Shown: in pieces, positions 34,014 to 45,600 of the stretch
Layout of the letters: every line of letters begins with the position of its first letter
Position numbering within the stretch: position 1 is the first letter of the stretch
From: Leucocoprinus leucothites
Lineage: Eukaryota; Basidiomycota; Agaricomycetes; Agaricales; Agaricaceae
DNA: 64,000 nucleotides
Reading direction: 5' to 3'
Assembly: GCA_013368445.1 (NCBI GenBank)
Contig: JAACJO010000030.1
Coordinates: forward strand, 248,001 to 312,000
Notes under the pieces: model-generated
Database searches by the model: none
Seen by the model: only the letters and a program-made list of their open reading frames with translations
Told to the model about the DNA's origin: nothing
Made by a program: the position numbers and the translations under genes

Positions 34014-34028
34014 CTAGGAAAGGGATAA

Positions 34029-34691
34029 TGTTATGTATATTGATTATATCTAGCATTTGTTCCATCTATAACACGAAGTCGATATTAGCTTTACTTAAGT
34101 AATATCGCAATTATGTTTCCTTCTTATTTGTTCTTGTATTTTCTCGTTTGTTTTGACTCGTTTACTTTGTCTGATTATGACTCGTTATGACTTGTTTGGT
34201 TTTGTTTGTATTTTGATGACATGTGATTGTTAAATATAGCGACGCTATATTTGGACTTATCTTGTGATCGATCAGATGATCAAAGAAGAACTTCTTTAGA
34301 AGAACTTCTAAAGCTTCTTTGACAGATCGCGTCTTATATAGTTTAATTAGCGTTAAGGAAGCTGTACGCTTCTCTTCTTTTATTAGAAGCCCTTAGCCCT
34401 AGTTAATAATAGATACCGACTTGTATCGTATATAAGTCGTCGACATCTACCAAGGAGAAACATCGTTTCTACTTGGTTAGGTGGAGACTCAATACGAGCC
34501 TTTATCTATACAAAGTCGAATTGAACTTAAGCTCTAAGATCTCAATTACTAAAGTCTTAACTCTATAATCGCCGTATTATAACTCTGACTTAGTAAACGA
34601 CTTTGTCGCTTACCGAGAAGGAGTCCCCTTTGATAAGATCAACTCGATACTTATCGCGCCAGCTTAGGACCGGGCCGGCGTCACTATAACA
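34029..34691 (+). repeat. Gypsy A 3' LTR
   Basis: 663 bp, identical by eye to 25827-26489, followed by the TTTAC duplication at 34692-34696. Confidence 0.97.
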
Positions 34692-34696
34692 TTTAC

Positions 34697-35814
34697 GGCC
34701 TCATCGCGGTATAAAAGGAGGGTTGTAGGTGGGGCCGAGAGTAGTGGTGTTAACGGCCATGGGTGTTGGATTATGTCATTCAGATCGAAGTCTGTTGACA
34801 TTGGAGATGGGGGTGCCATGATTGTCAGTTGGTACACCGGACTGGTGGGGCTGTACTCTGGTAGACTTGGCAATGGACTGCAGAGCAAGAGCCTTGGTGG
34901 CATCGACTCCCTCGGTAATGGAAAGTGCTGCCAGGGCGACTGGGGGTAGATCCTGTCAAGCAATTCCTTTATAAGGATTTTAGGAACAATACTTGGTGAA
35001 ATGGCCAGGGGCAAAAGTGTTGCACCAGGTGCAATGATATCCCAGACAAAGCATCTTGATATGACCCATTCTGTGACATATGTCGCAGGTTCGACTAGTA
35101 CATCTAGGGCGAGTCACATCTCAATTGGTATTTCGAGGAGGCTCGTTAATAGGCATTGGAGGGGGTGTACTTGGTAATATGGCATTGTGTGTAGCCACAT
35201 CATGACGTTGTTGAGGTTTGATGCTAGGTGGGGAGTTTTTCCCTCGTCATCAGCTGAGGCATGCTCAGAATTCTGTGCACATCACTCTGGAGCTTGTTGA
35301 CACTTGAGCGTAGCGAAGTAATCTCCGTCCGGGTCAGTGTGTTGGATGCATCGGACAATGTTCTGAGTATAGGGACCCCTAGGGATATGGCGTGCCAGGT
35401 TACTAAGATGGAAGTCCATTTCTTCCTGGAGATGCTTGTATTCACTTCTTGCAGAAGTGAGAGCATCAAGACGATTCCCGATGTTGTAGACATATGAAGT
35501 GAGTCTAGGATTGCTGCTGTAGGCAGACAGAAAGTCAACAGCTGTCTGTTCTCGAAGAAATGTGCGTCGTAGGGTGGCATTCTCTTTATAGGGTGAAGAG
35601 TTTTCACTGCTAGTGTCTCCGCCTGCACTATCTCTGGCAGGGAATTTGGTGCCTTATTCTTGTGATGGGGCAAGACCAGGACTTTCCTTGACCTTGTTTG
35701 CATCATCAATGGTGTTGGTCAGTATAGTAAGAGGGGTAAGTGGTGAGGGCAATTCGCAAATAATAGTTCCAAAGACTGGTACTGCTGGTTGTTCAGTGAC
35801 TTCTGGAGTAGTCA
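34697..35814 (-). pseudogene. Gypsy B ORF3, 5' part, decayed and interrupted
   Basis: Minus-strand homologue of gypsy A ORF3 starting at the ATG near 35814. The same frame shows the helical region and the knuckle region but has several stops (for example CAA-to-TAA and CGA-to-TGA changes near 35660 and 35270). Gypsy A is inserted at its inner end and separates it from 25547-25826. Confidence 0.88.
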
Positions 35815-35830
35815 TTGAAGCTGGGGAATG

Positions 35831-38800
35831 TTAGGAGAGATTGTGCTGGGTTTTATACTCTTGAATTATTTCTTTTGAATTTTCAAGATTTTTCTCTGGT
35901 TCCCATGAGTCTTCAGTAGGCCCGTATCCTTTCCATCGAATTAGGTATTCTATTTTTGTTCCTGAGCGTAGTCTGCGAGTTCTATGATTTAGGACTGCTT
36001 CAACTTCATATTGTTCTTCTCCTGAGACAAGAACAGGTGGTGGTTTAGGGTTGTGTTTCCCATAAATGTCATTCTCAGTTACTGGCATGAGAAGTGAAGT
36101 GTAGAATTTGTTGTGAATCTTCCACTTTGGTGGTAGTCTGAGTTCATAGTTGACTGGAGAGGTCTTTCTAATAATAGTAAATGGACCTTCTCTTCTTTGG
36201 TTGAGCTTCTTAGAAGCATAGGGCAAAGGGAGATTTCGGTTATCTAACCAAACTTGGTCTCCTACTTTGAATGGCGTCCATGGTTGGTTCTTTCATTGAG
36301 CCATTATGAGACGTGTTCATTCATGTGCCTCTAGGGCTGCTTCTCGAACTTGTTCTAAGAATAAGGACTTCTCATTGATAGAAGGTGTGTCTGTCTCTAT
36401 ATCTGAGATGAACACTTGTGGGTTATATCCCAATATTAATTTGTATGGTGAGTGTTTTCTTCCAGAATGGGGTTTCGTATTGTGTACGAATTCAATCATT
36501 GGAAGTGCTCGTTTCCATATGGTTGGATTTTGTGATGTGTAAACTGCTAAGTAAAACTTGATTTCTTGGTTGTATCTTTTGGTAGTACCATCTGTCTGTG
36601 GATGATATGCTGTAGACAGGGCTGGTGTAATATTGAGTTTTTCGTATAATTTTTGCATCAATTTAGCAGCAAATCATGGATCTCGATCTGAGATTATTTT
36701 GTTGGGTGTTCCATATTTCGAAAATATTTTGTCAATAAGAATTTCAGCAATGCCATCAGCATTTACTGTCTTCTTTGTCGGAGTTAGGATTATCCCTTTC
36801 GTAAGTCCATGGTCCACTATGGACAATATACAATCATATCTGTTGTCAGGTGGTAGATCTGTGATAAGATCCATGGATATTTGGGAAAAGGGCCTTGTGG
36901 AAGAAGGGCCTTTAATTGGCTGCATCGGTGGTTTAACCGGATGACGGTTGATTTTGTACTGTTGACAAATAGGGCATCCTTTCATGTAGTTCTGGACATA
37001 TGTGTTCATTCCAGGCCAGTAAACTAATTTAGATAGTTTACAGAATGTTTCAGCTGTTCCTGGGTGTCCTGATGTCTTGTGATCATGTACACATTGTAGA
37101 AGTCTTCTTTTTAGTTTGGCATCTTCAGGTATCACATGTCTTCTCTGATATTTATAAATGCCATCTTCTTCTGTAAATCTTTCAGATGGGGTGATCTTCT
37201 TTTGTTTATTTTTAATTTCTTCTTTAATTTCCTCAGAAAGGAAGTTAATGAACTTTTCTGATGGTATTGCAACGAGATCTTCATTATCCTTTCCTTCTGG
37301 GACTAGGTCTGGTCTTCTACTCAATGCATCAGCAAGAGTATTTTTGTTTCCAGCCAAGTGTTTTATGGAGTAATGGAAGCATGTCATGTATAGCATCCAT
37401 CTGGCTTGTCTTCAATTTAATTGTTGTGGTTCTTGCCATCTGGTGAGATTCTCGTGATCAGACCATATGATGATAGGGTGTGCTGATCCTTCAAGGTAGT
37501 GTCGCCATTCCTTTAGTGCTCTAATAATAGCAAGGAATTCTTGGTTGGACACATGATAGTTTCGTTCTGCAGGGTTAAGGGTTTGTGAATAATAAGCCAC
37601 AGGGTGCTTATCTCCATTTGAATCTCTTTGGAGTAATACTGCACCAGTAGCAAATGCGGAAGCATCACATTCGATTTCGAATGGCTTTGATTCGTCAACT
37701 ATTTGGAGTATAGGTTGCTTAAGGAATTGTTCCTTGAGCTTCTCAAAGCTTTTCTGTGCTTCTGGGTTCCATTTGAATTTCGTTGTTTTGCGAAGTAATG
37801 CATTAAGTGGTTGTGTGATAGCTGAGAAGTTGTGGATGAATTTGCGATAAAAGTTGCAGAAACCAATAAACTGTCTGATATTTCGGACAGACTTGGGTAC
37901 AGGCCAATCCTGTATTCCCTTTAATTTGATTGGGTCCATTTCAATAGAGTCAGGGGTTATGATAACTCCGAGGTACTCTAGACATTGCTTCTCGAATTCG
38001 CATTTCTCATTCTTTAAATACAACTCGTTCTGTTGTAGAATTTTTAAGACTTGTTTAGTAAGTCTTTCGAGTTGTTCCTTTGTTTTCGCATGGATAAGGA
38101 TGTCATCCATGTAGATAATAACTCTGCCTTTCTCAGTAAGGTCTTTGAATATGTGATCCATCATGGATTGGAAAGTAGCGGGGGAATTTGTCATTCCAAA
38201 GAACATGACTGTGGGTTTGTACAACCCATTTGGGGTGCAGAATGCTGCTTTCCATTCTTGTCCTTCATGGATTTGGACATTATTGTATCCTAGTTGGACA
38301 TCTAATTTGGTAAACCAATTAGATCCTTTGAGTTTATCCATGATTAGTGATATGCTCAGTATTGGGTGAGCATTTTTTATTGTATTCTTGTTAAGGAATC
38401 GATAGTCTTGGCATGGGCGTAAGTCTCCTCCTTTCTTTCCTACAAAGAAGAAAGAAGAGGCCATAGGTGATTTGGATTTCCGAATATATCCCTTTCGTAG
38501 GTTTTTGGAAATAAACTTGTCAAGTTCAGTTCTTTCCTGGGGTGTCAGGTGATAAACTGGCATGTGTTTGGGTTCAAATTCAGGTATAGTCTCAATTTTG
38601 TGATCCCAAGGACGTCTAGGTGGTAATTTCTCAGATTTGTCTTTGTTGAAGACTTTGAGAAACTGATGAAATTTCTTTGGTATGGCTTTTACAGGGTTTG
38701 ATTCCCATTTAGGTTTAGTAGCCGAGTTGTGAAGTTGTTGTGATGTGTTAGATTTCACATTGATTTCATAATACAACTGATTGATGGAATCAGTTTTTGC

Positions 38801-39241
38801 TTTGGTTAGTTTGATTGTGTGAGAGTTTTCATCTCGCCAATGTAATGACAGTTTCTGCCAATCAATGTCAGGATTGAATCTCTTTAACCATGTGATTCCT
38901 AAGAATAGTTGGTTTGATCCAAGTTTGACTATTCTTGGAGAGATCGTCATGATCTTGTTGTTCACTTCTATTTTTAATTTTGTATAGTGAGTACAACTTC
39001 CTGATAGGTTTTATGTTCCGTCAGCATTACGGATTTTTATTGCCTTTTTCATTTTGAATTTTGGCAAGTTGTAGGTGTCAACTAGTTGCAGGTCAATAAA
39101 TTCTCCACTAGCTCCTGAATTGAGTAGTGCTTGTAGGTTGTGTTTTGCTCTGGTCATATGGAGCAATATTGGTACATGTACTGTTAATCCTTTGTTTGAT
39201 TGAAGATCGATGTCGTCTATCTGATCTTCATGAGTATTCAA
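35831..39241 (-). pseudogene. pol: Gypsy B pol, decayed
   Basis: Same domain order as gypsy A pol. Open pieces are 39241-39011, 38965-37412, 37396-36674, 36661-36317 and 36226-35831, separated by single stops (for example QLN-stop-RQARW near 37411, a CGA-to-TGA change). The protease aspartate is changed (LLNSGASGEF). The YMDD box of RT and the chromodomain remain readable. It is about 95% like gypsy A at protein level by eye. Confidence 0.93.
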
Positions 39242-41558
39242 AAATTTTCATTTGAGTATTCTTGAAATGGATCATCTTCATTGCTAGCTTGTTCTCTTTC
39301 GTAAACCATGGTGTCTGGATCTTTCCTTTTAGGCTTGAAAGGTCTACGATTCCCTTGTTTCAGTTTGGACTGGGACTTCTGTGTCTGCTTTGATCCCATG
39401 TTTGTCTTTCCTCTTGACTTAAACCAAACCTTCCTTGCTAGACAAGATTTAGCGAAATGTCCTTTCTTGTGGCAGAAAAAGCATTCTCCTCTCTTGAGTG
39501 CGATTCTCTGCTCATCAGTGAGAACATTATTGATGATGTGGGAGTATAGTGAACCATAGACATCTCTGTCTGTGTTGCTTGGTCCTTCATTGTATGTTTG
39601 GTTGATGTCTTCTCCTTCACTCTCCTCTTCTTCAGGATTATCATCATCCTCTGCGCCAAGTTCATATATACCTCCATTGTCTGCTTCCCAATCATCTTTG
39701 ATTAATAGTCGGTATATGCCTCTTGATATTCTGTCGATATCCATGTCCCACTCGGATCGTCTGGGTCTAGATAGGGGTTGACTATGGATGTCATTATATT
39801 GTGGTTGAGGTCTGTGTGATCTACTATTCTTTTTGGTCTTTCTTGATCTGTTTGAAGATCCTGGATTAGAATTTCCAATGCAGTATCTCCTTTGTTCTTG
39901 GACAACTTTGTATGCTTGTCTTGCAGCAGTTTTCCACTGTGCAAGGGTTTGGGGGTCAGCTCGAATTGCTTCAAATCTGACATCATTGTCGAGTCCTTCA
40001 GCGAAGTAGGATCAGAGAGAAGTGCTGTCAGTAAGTCCTGCACGTGAGGCGAGGATAGAAAAATTGGCAATGTATTCTTTGATGTATTTGTTTCATTGTC
40101 TGTAATAACGGAGCTCTCTCTCAGCCTCAAAGCTCTGTTGTCTTGGAGTGAATGACTGTTCAAGCGCATTTTTGAACTCATTGAAGGTATGTGGGATGTG
40201 CCCTGCTTGTCTGGCTGCATCTGCTTGACTAGTTCTGTAATCCTGTTGCCATAACTTAGCAGCTCCATCAAGTAATCCAAGGGTGTAGTTGATTCTTGAT
40301 TGGTCATCTGTGACACCATATGAGTCGAAGTAGAGTTCGACTTCAGCCATCCATGGTCTGTAGTAACTTGGGTTGCCATCAAACCTGTTGGGCTTTGGGT
40401 ACTTAAGCTGGAATCCTGCTTGAGGTTGTGCCATTGGGTTTGGTGGGGGGTTTGGATTAGGATTTGGTGGTCCTCCTCCTGGTCCTCCTGGTCCTCCTGG
40501 TCCTCCAGGCGGATTACCTCTGGGACTTGGTGGTCCTCCTTGTGGTCTTGGTGGTGGTGGTGTGGGGCTTCTCCGATTTGAAGAACCTCCTGTGTTGGTG
40601 ACAACTGCTTTTGCTTTCCCTCTTGTTTGGGTGTTAGCAGGTATGGTGATGGTGGTACTGGCTGTAGTAACATTGGGATTGGTTGTTGGTAGGGTACTGG
40701 TACTGGCAATACTGGTGGGGGAATTGGTAAAGCTAAAGGGGATAGGGTTCATAATGGGACTGAGGAACCTTGGGCTATGTCCAAAGGCTGGGCTCGAGGA
40801 GTAAGAAGGGGGTCTATTGACTCTGGGCTTCTCTGGGGATTTGAGTTTGAGATTATCGATTGCCTGTGCGAGTGCTTCTACTTCCTCTTCTGTTCAATTT
40901 CCTTCAGATTCTTGTTGGCTTCTATTTCCACTATCTGTTCCTTCTTCATCTTCTTCTTCTTCGTCGTCTTTGTCAGATTCAGATTCTTCTGAGCTTGGAG
41001 TATCAACTCTGGGCTCTGAATTATTTTCTTGAGAGGTTTCTCCGATTCTTGGGGTAATGTCAAGAACTGGTTCTGGTTCGATGGTCCTGCTAAATTCTGC
41101 AGGGGTTTCTGGAAATGGAGTTTGCCATGCTCTTGCTTCTTCGGCGTACTGTTCTGGGGTAACATCTCGAAGTTCTTCAATACCAGCTCCTCTTTTGAAT
41201 TGCTGTTTGACAGTTCTGTGAAGTTGCTTGTGACCAAATGCGGCAAATTCGGCTTCAAGGATCCCTTCTTGTTCTTTCTTGATTGGGACGTAGGCAACTT
41301 TCCCTTCATGTTCTTTGATGTAATAGAATCTTCCTGATCCTTTACTTTTGTAGAATCTTGTTCCTTGGGTTTCACTGTAGTAGGTACTATAGGATTCTTC
41401 TGGAAATTCCCTTCTTGCGAAGATTTCAACCTGTCTTGCAAACTCTGCTGGGTCCGTTGTGGACTATGTTTATGGGTGCCTATAGAGACACCTGGTATGG
41501 TTTTAAATGGTAAATTGTCCTTAAGACAATTATCACACTTGCAGTTTGATTCTGCCAT
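39238..41558 (-). pseudogene. gag: Gypsy B gag, decayed
   Basis: Homologue of gypsy A gag. It has an ATG at 41558 in the position where gypsy A has ACG. It contains a short extra segment (RFLSPIMNPIPFSFTN, near 40730-40775) not present in gypsy A. Stops lie near 40900 (CGA-to-TGA) and 40090, and the CCHC knuckle region near 39480 is readable. Confidence 0.88.
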
Positions 41559-42024
41559 GATTGGAAAATTAGTTTATAGTCACTATGGACTCACTTTTAT
41601 AGTCACTAGGACTGTGTATTTATAGTCTCTTAAGACTTTCAACAGATAAACTGTCTTCCGAGTATTTACCCTTGGGTCTGGTATTCTTTAGAGATATGCC
41701 AAATCTTCTAGCAAATTTCTCCCTTCCAAGTATCTACCCTCGGGTCTGGTATCTTATTTGAGATTCAGGTATAATGACCTTAGCTCTCACAAGCTTCCAA
41801 ATGTTTTAAGAGTGTGGGTAATCGCTCAGATCAATAAGAGTGATCCTCAACTATTCCACTAGTTGGCAATGTGTGTCAACCCTCTCTTCATTGTTATGCA
41901 CAATAGTTTTGGGACAGCTTGTGCGATAACCGCGATAACCCAAATCAACAGTGTTTGCAATGTTGTTGGGTTACTGGGCAAAGTAACAGCTCTGTGCTAA
42001 CAGAGAAGGATCGTTTCTACTTAA

Positions 42025-42678
42025 TGTTATAGTGACACTGGCCCGGTCCTAAGCTGGCACGATAAGTATTGGGTTGATCTTATTAAAGGGGACTCCTTCT
42101 CAGTAAGCGACAAAGTCGTTTACTAAGTCAGAGTTATAATACAGTGATTATAATAGTAAAGACTTCAGTAATTGAGATCTTAGAGCTTAAGTTCAATTCG
42201 ACTTTGTATAGATAAAGGCTCATATTGAGTCTCCACCTAACCAAGTAGAAATGATGTTTCTCCTTGGTAGATGTCGATGACTTATATACGATACAAGTCT
42301 GTATCTATTATTAACTAGGGCTAAGGGCTTCTAATGAAAGAAGAGAAGCGTACAGCTTTCTTAATGCTAATTAAACTATATAAGATGCGATCTGTCAAAG
42401 AAGCTTTAGAAGTTCTTCTAAAGAAGTTCTTCTTTGATCATCTGATCAATCACAAGGTAAGTCCAAATATAGTGCAGCTATATTTAACAATCACATGTCT
42501 TCAGAATATAAACAAAACCAAACAAGTCATAACTAGACAAAGTAAATGAGTCAAAACAACCTAGAAAATACAAGAACAAATAAGAGGAAAACACAATTGC
42601 AATATTACTTAAGTAAAGCTAATATTGACTTCTTATTGTAGAGTGAACAAATGCTAGATATAATCAATATACATAACA
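42025..42678 (-). repeat. Gypsy B 5' LTR
   Basis: 654 bp, pairs with 24893-25546. The primer-binding site is at 42010-42022 (minus strand) just inside it. Followed by the GTCTA duplication at 42679-42683. Confidence 0.93.
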
Positions 42679-42686
42679 GTCTATAG

Positions 42687-45600
42687 TTACAACAAACCTC
42701 AGGAAGAGGCGATGTGTCAGAAACCACCAGTCACAGAGCCAATGAAAACCTGAGGGGGATGGCAGGTGGACAAACAAATGGTGGCCCAAGTAACCACCCC
42801 CCCCAAGGAAAAAACACGAGAGTGAACATTAAGATCGCCACTCTAAATATTCAAGGTCGTGGAGCAAACTTGATCTATGATAGAAACCACAAATGGCATA
42901 CCATTAACTCACACATGAAAGAAAATAAGATTGGCATACTATGCCTACAAGAGACACACATCACAGAACAACAGGCTGAAGAAATTATGAGCCTACACCA
43001 CAACCTTAAAATTCTATCCACCGCACCACAAGATCAACTAAATGCTCAAGGAGTAGCAATTGTAATTAACAGCAGAATAACACCAACAAAGGATACTACA
43101 CCAAAGACAACAGCAGAAGGGAGAGCACTACTAGCACAAATACCATGGCATGCATCAGAAAAACTGATTGTCCTAGCAATCTACACGCCAAATAACACCA
43201 CAGAAAACAGAGACTTCTGGAAATCCATTGAGGAAAAATGGACGGAAAATGATGAGCTCCCCTGCCCAGATGTGATGATGGGAGATTTCAACATAACCAA
43301 AGACCCAATAGACAGAAACAATGGTAACCTAGACAATGAAGAAGCCAGAGAGGCACTAATGAGCCTAAAAAGAAAACTCAAACTCATAGATAGATGGAGA
43401 CAGACATTCCCATACAAAAAATCCTACACCCTATATCACTGTAGCAACAGCCACCAATCTAGGATCAACAGAATATACATCAACCCTGAACTCCTACCAC
43501 TAACAGAAAACTGGAAAACAACACACCCACCTGTAACAAGCAACCACCAGATAGTTGAGGTTAAACTTGCCCACTATGACTCCCCCTTCATTGGAAAAGG
43601 GAGATAGTCAATACCTCCAAGAGTTACCAGTGATAAGAAATTCATACAAAAAACAGAATCACTTGGGAAACTAGCACTAGACACAATAATAAGAATAAAT
43701 ACAGGAGAGCTCCAAAGAACAGAAGAAATGAACCCTCAGAAAATCTAGCAGGACCTAAAGACAGAAATAGTAACAGAAGCAAAAAAACTGGCCAGAATAC
43801 CAATGTCATACCTTGAAAGAAGAGCCAAGGAACTAGACCTGGCTATACAACTAACAAACATAGATGTAACCATAAGTGATGAAGAAAGGAAACTATCAAT
43901 AGCCCTACTAAGAGAGGAGAGAACAAAAATAGAATCCAAAAGAAACAATGAAAAGAAAATAGCCTTGGCAGCGAAATTTGCACTAGAGGGAAATACTATC
44001 TGTAAATTCTGGGTCTCAGCAAACAAAGAGAAAACCCCAAGGGACACAATACACAAGCTCAAAGATACACTACTCAACCAAGAGGACCCCCACACAGAAA
44101 CAAGATCGGATAAAATGGCTGAACTAGCCAGAGACTACCATGATCACCTACAAGAAGCAGGTATCAATGAAAACAAAAATGAAGCCACAAGAGAAAGAGA
44201 CCTTGAATCTGTCCTAAATATTAACCTCCCTAAACTAAAAAACCAAGCAAAAGTGAGACTAGCCAACAAAATAGGACAACTAGACACGGAATGTGCACTA
44301 GCATCAACCTCCAACAGGAAAGCTGTAGGCCTTGATGGCACTCTATACGAACTATGGAAGACTCTAAATGAAAGAAACAGAAACCTAGCTAAAGAGAAGA
44401 AGATGGGCTTTGATGTAGTCAAAACCATGACCTTTGTCTTCAATGACATCAAGAAACATGGCTTAATAAATAACGCCCAATTCAGTGAAGGATGGATGTG
44501 TCCCATCTATAAAAAAGGCTCAAAATCGAACATTGCCAATTATAGACCAATTACCATACTCAACACAGACTACAAACTAATGACTAAAGCACTACAATCC
44601 AAACTGGCTCTTGAAGCCCCAAATATAATCCATAAAAATCAAGCAGGCTTTATGAAAAAAAGGAGCATCTTCAATCACATTAAGACCATCCAAGCAATAA
44701 CTGAGTATGCAGAAGCCACAGAAGAACTCAGTGGAGCGATAGTAGCCCTTGACCAAGAAAAGGCCTACGACAAAATAAGACACGACTACCTCTGGAGAAC
44801 ACTTGAAAGAATGAACCTACCAAGAAACTTCATAAACACTATCAAAAGCCTCTATGCAAATGCACAAACGAGGGTAATGATAAACGGCGTACTAAGCTCT
44901 CCATTCACAGTCAGGAGAGGTGTGCGCCAGGGTGACCTATTGTCCTGCCTTCTATTCAACCTAGCAATCGAACTGCTAGCTGTAATGATTAGAGAATCAA
45001 CAATCAAGGGGCTCAAGATCCCAGGACTGCCAAGATTCCTAAAAATGCTCCTATATGCTGATGACACAACAGTCTTCCTAAACACACAAGATTCGTACAA
45101 AGAACTACTCACCATACTAGACAAATGGTGCAAGGCCACAGGAGCCAAATTTAATAAAAATAAAACCGAAATAATATTCTTCGGACCAGGAGAATACCAT
45201 GACAAACTAAGAAGAAACAGAAAGTTAAATGAGGAAGGACAATGCTTCCCCGAAGACATCCACATCAATGGAAGAGGGGAATGAGCTAGAATACTTGGAG
45301 CTTGGTTCAGAGATGGAGACATGGAACAACCATGGACAATGATAAAAGAAAAAACCGAAACTAAACTTGCTCAATGGCACAAAATCAACCCCAACCTAGA
45401 GGGAAGAAGGCCACATTAGCCAAATCGAACCAGCCACGAGATCACAGTTCCAAACGAAAGTGCAAGGAATGCCCAAAAACATCGAAAAAGATTTCGACAA
45501 AATTATCAAAAGGAACATGTGGGAGTCTGACCACGCCGAAACTGCAATAGAAAGAATGGCCCAACTGCACCACAAAGGAGGGAGAGGCCTAGTATACATT

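Larger units (their letters stand above)
25827..34691 (+). mobile_element. Gypsy A: apparently intact chromovirus (Ty3/gypsy with chromodomain)
   Basis: 8865 bp. LTRs of 663 bp (25827-26489 and 34029-34691) are identical in a line-by-line comparison by eye, so insertion was very recent. Order: LTR, primer-binding site, long leader, gag, pol (PR-RT-RNase H-integrase-chromodomain), ORF3, polypurine tract, LTR. Gag, pol and ORF3 have no internal stops, so it may be autonomous, provided the gag start problem described below is solved by splicing or non-AUG initiation. Confidence 0.95.
24893..42678 (-). mobile_element. Gypsy B: chromovirus (Ty3/gypsy), decayed, interrupted by gypsy A
   Basis: Minus-strand element with 654-bp LTRs at 24893-25546 and 42025-42678. 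Its body is 34697-42024 plus 25547-25826; gypsy A with one copy of its target duplication lies between them. Gag, pol with chromodomain and a third ORF follow the same order as in gypsy A. The LTRs differ at about 13 sites, all transitions. The frames contain many stops that are CGA-to-TGA or CAA-to-TAA changes relative to gypsy A. Confidence 0.95.
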
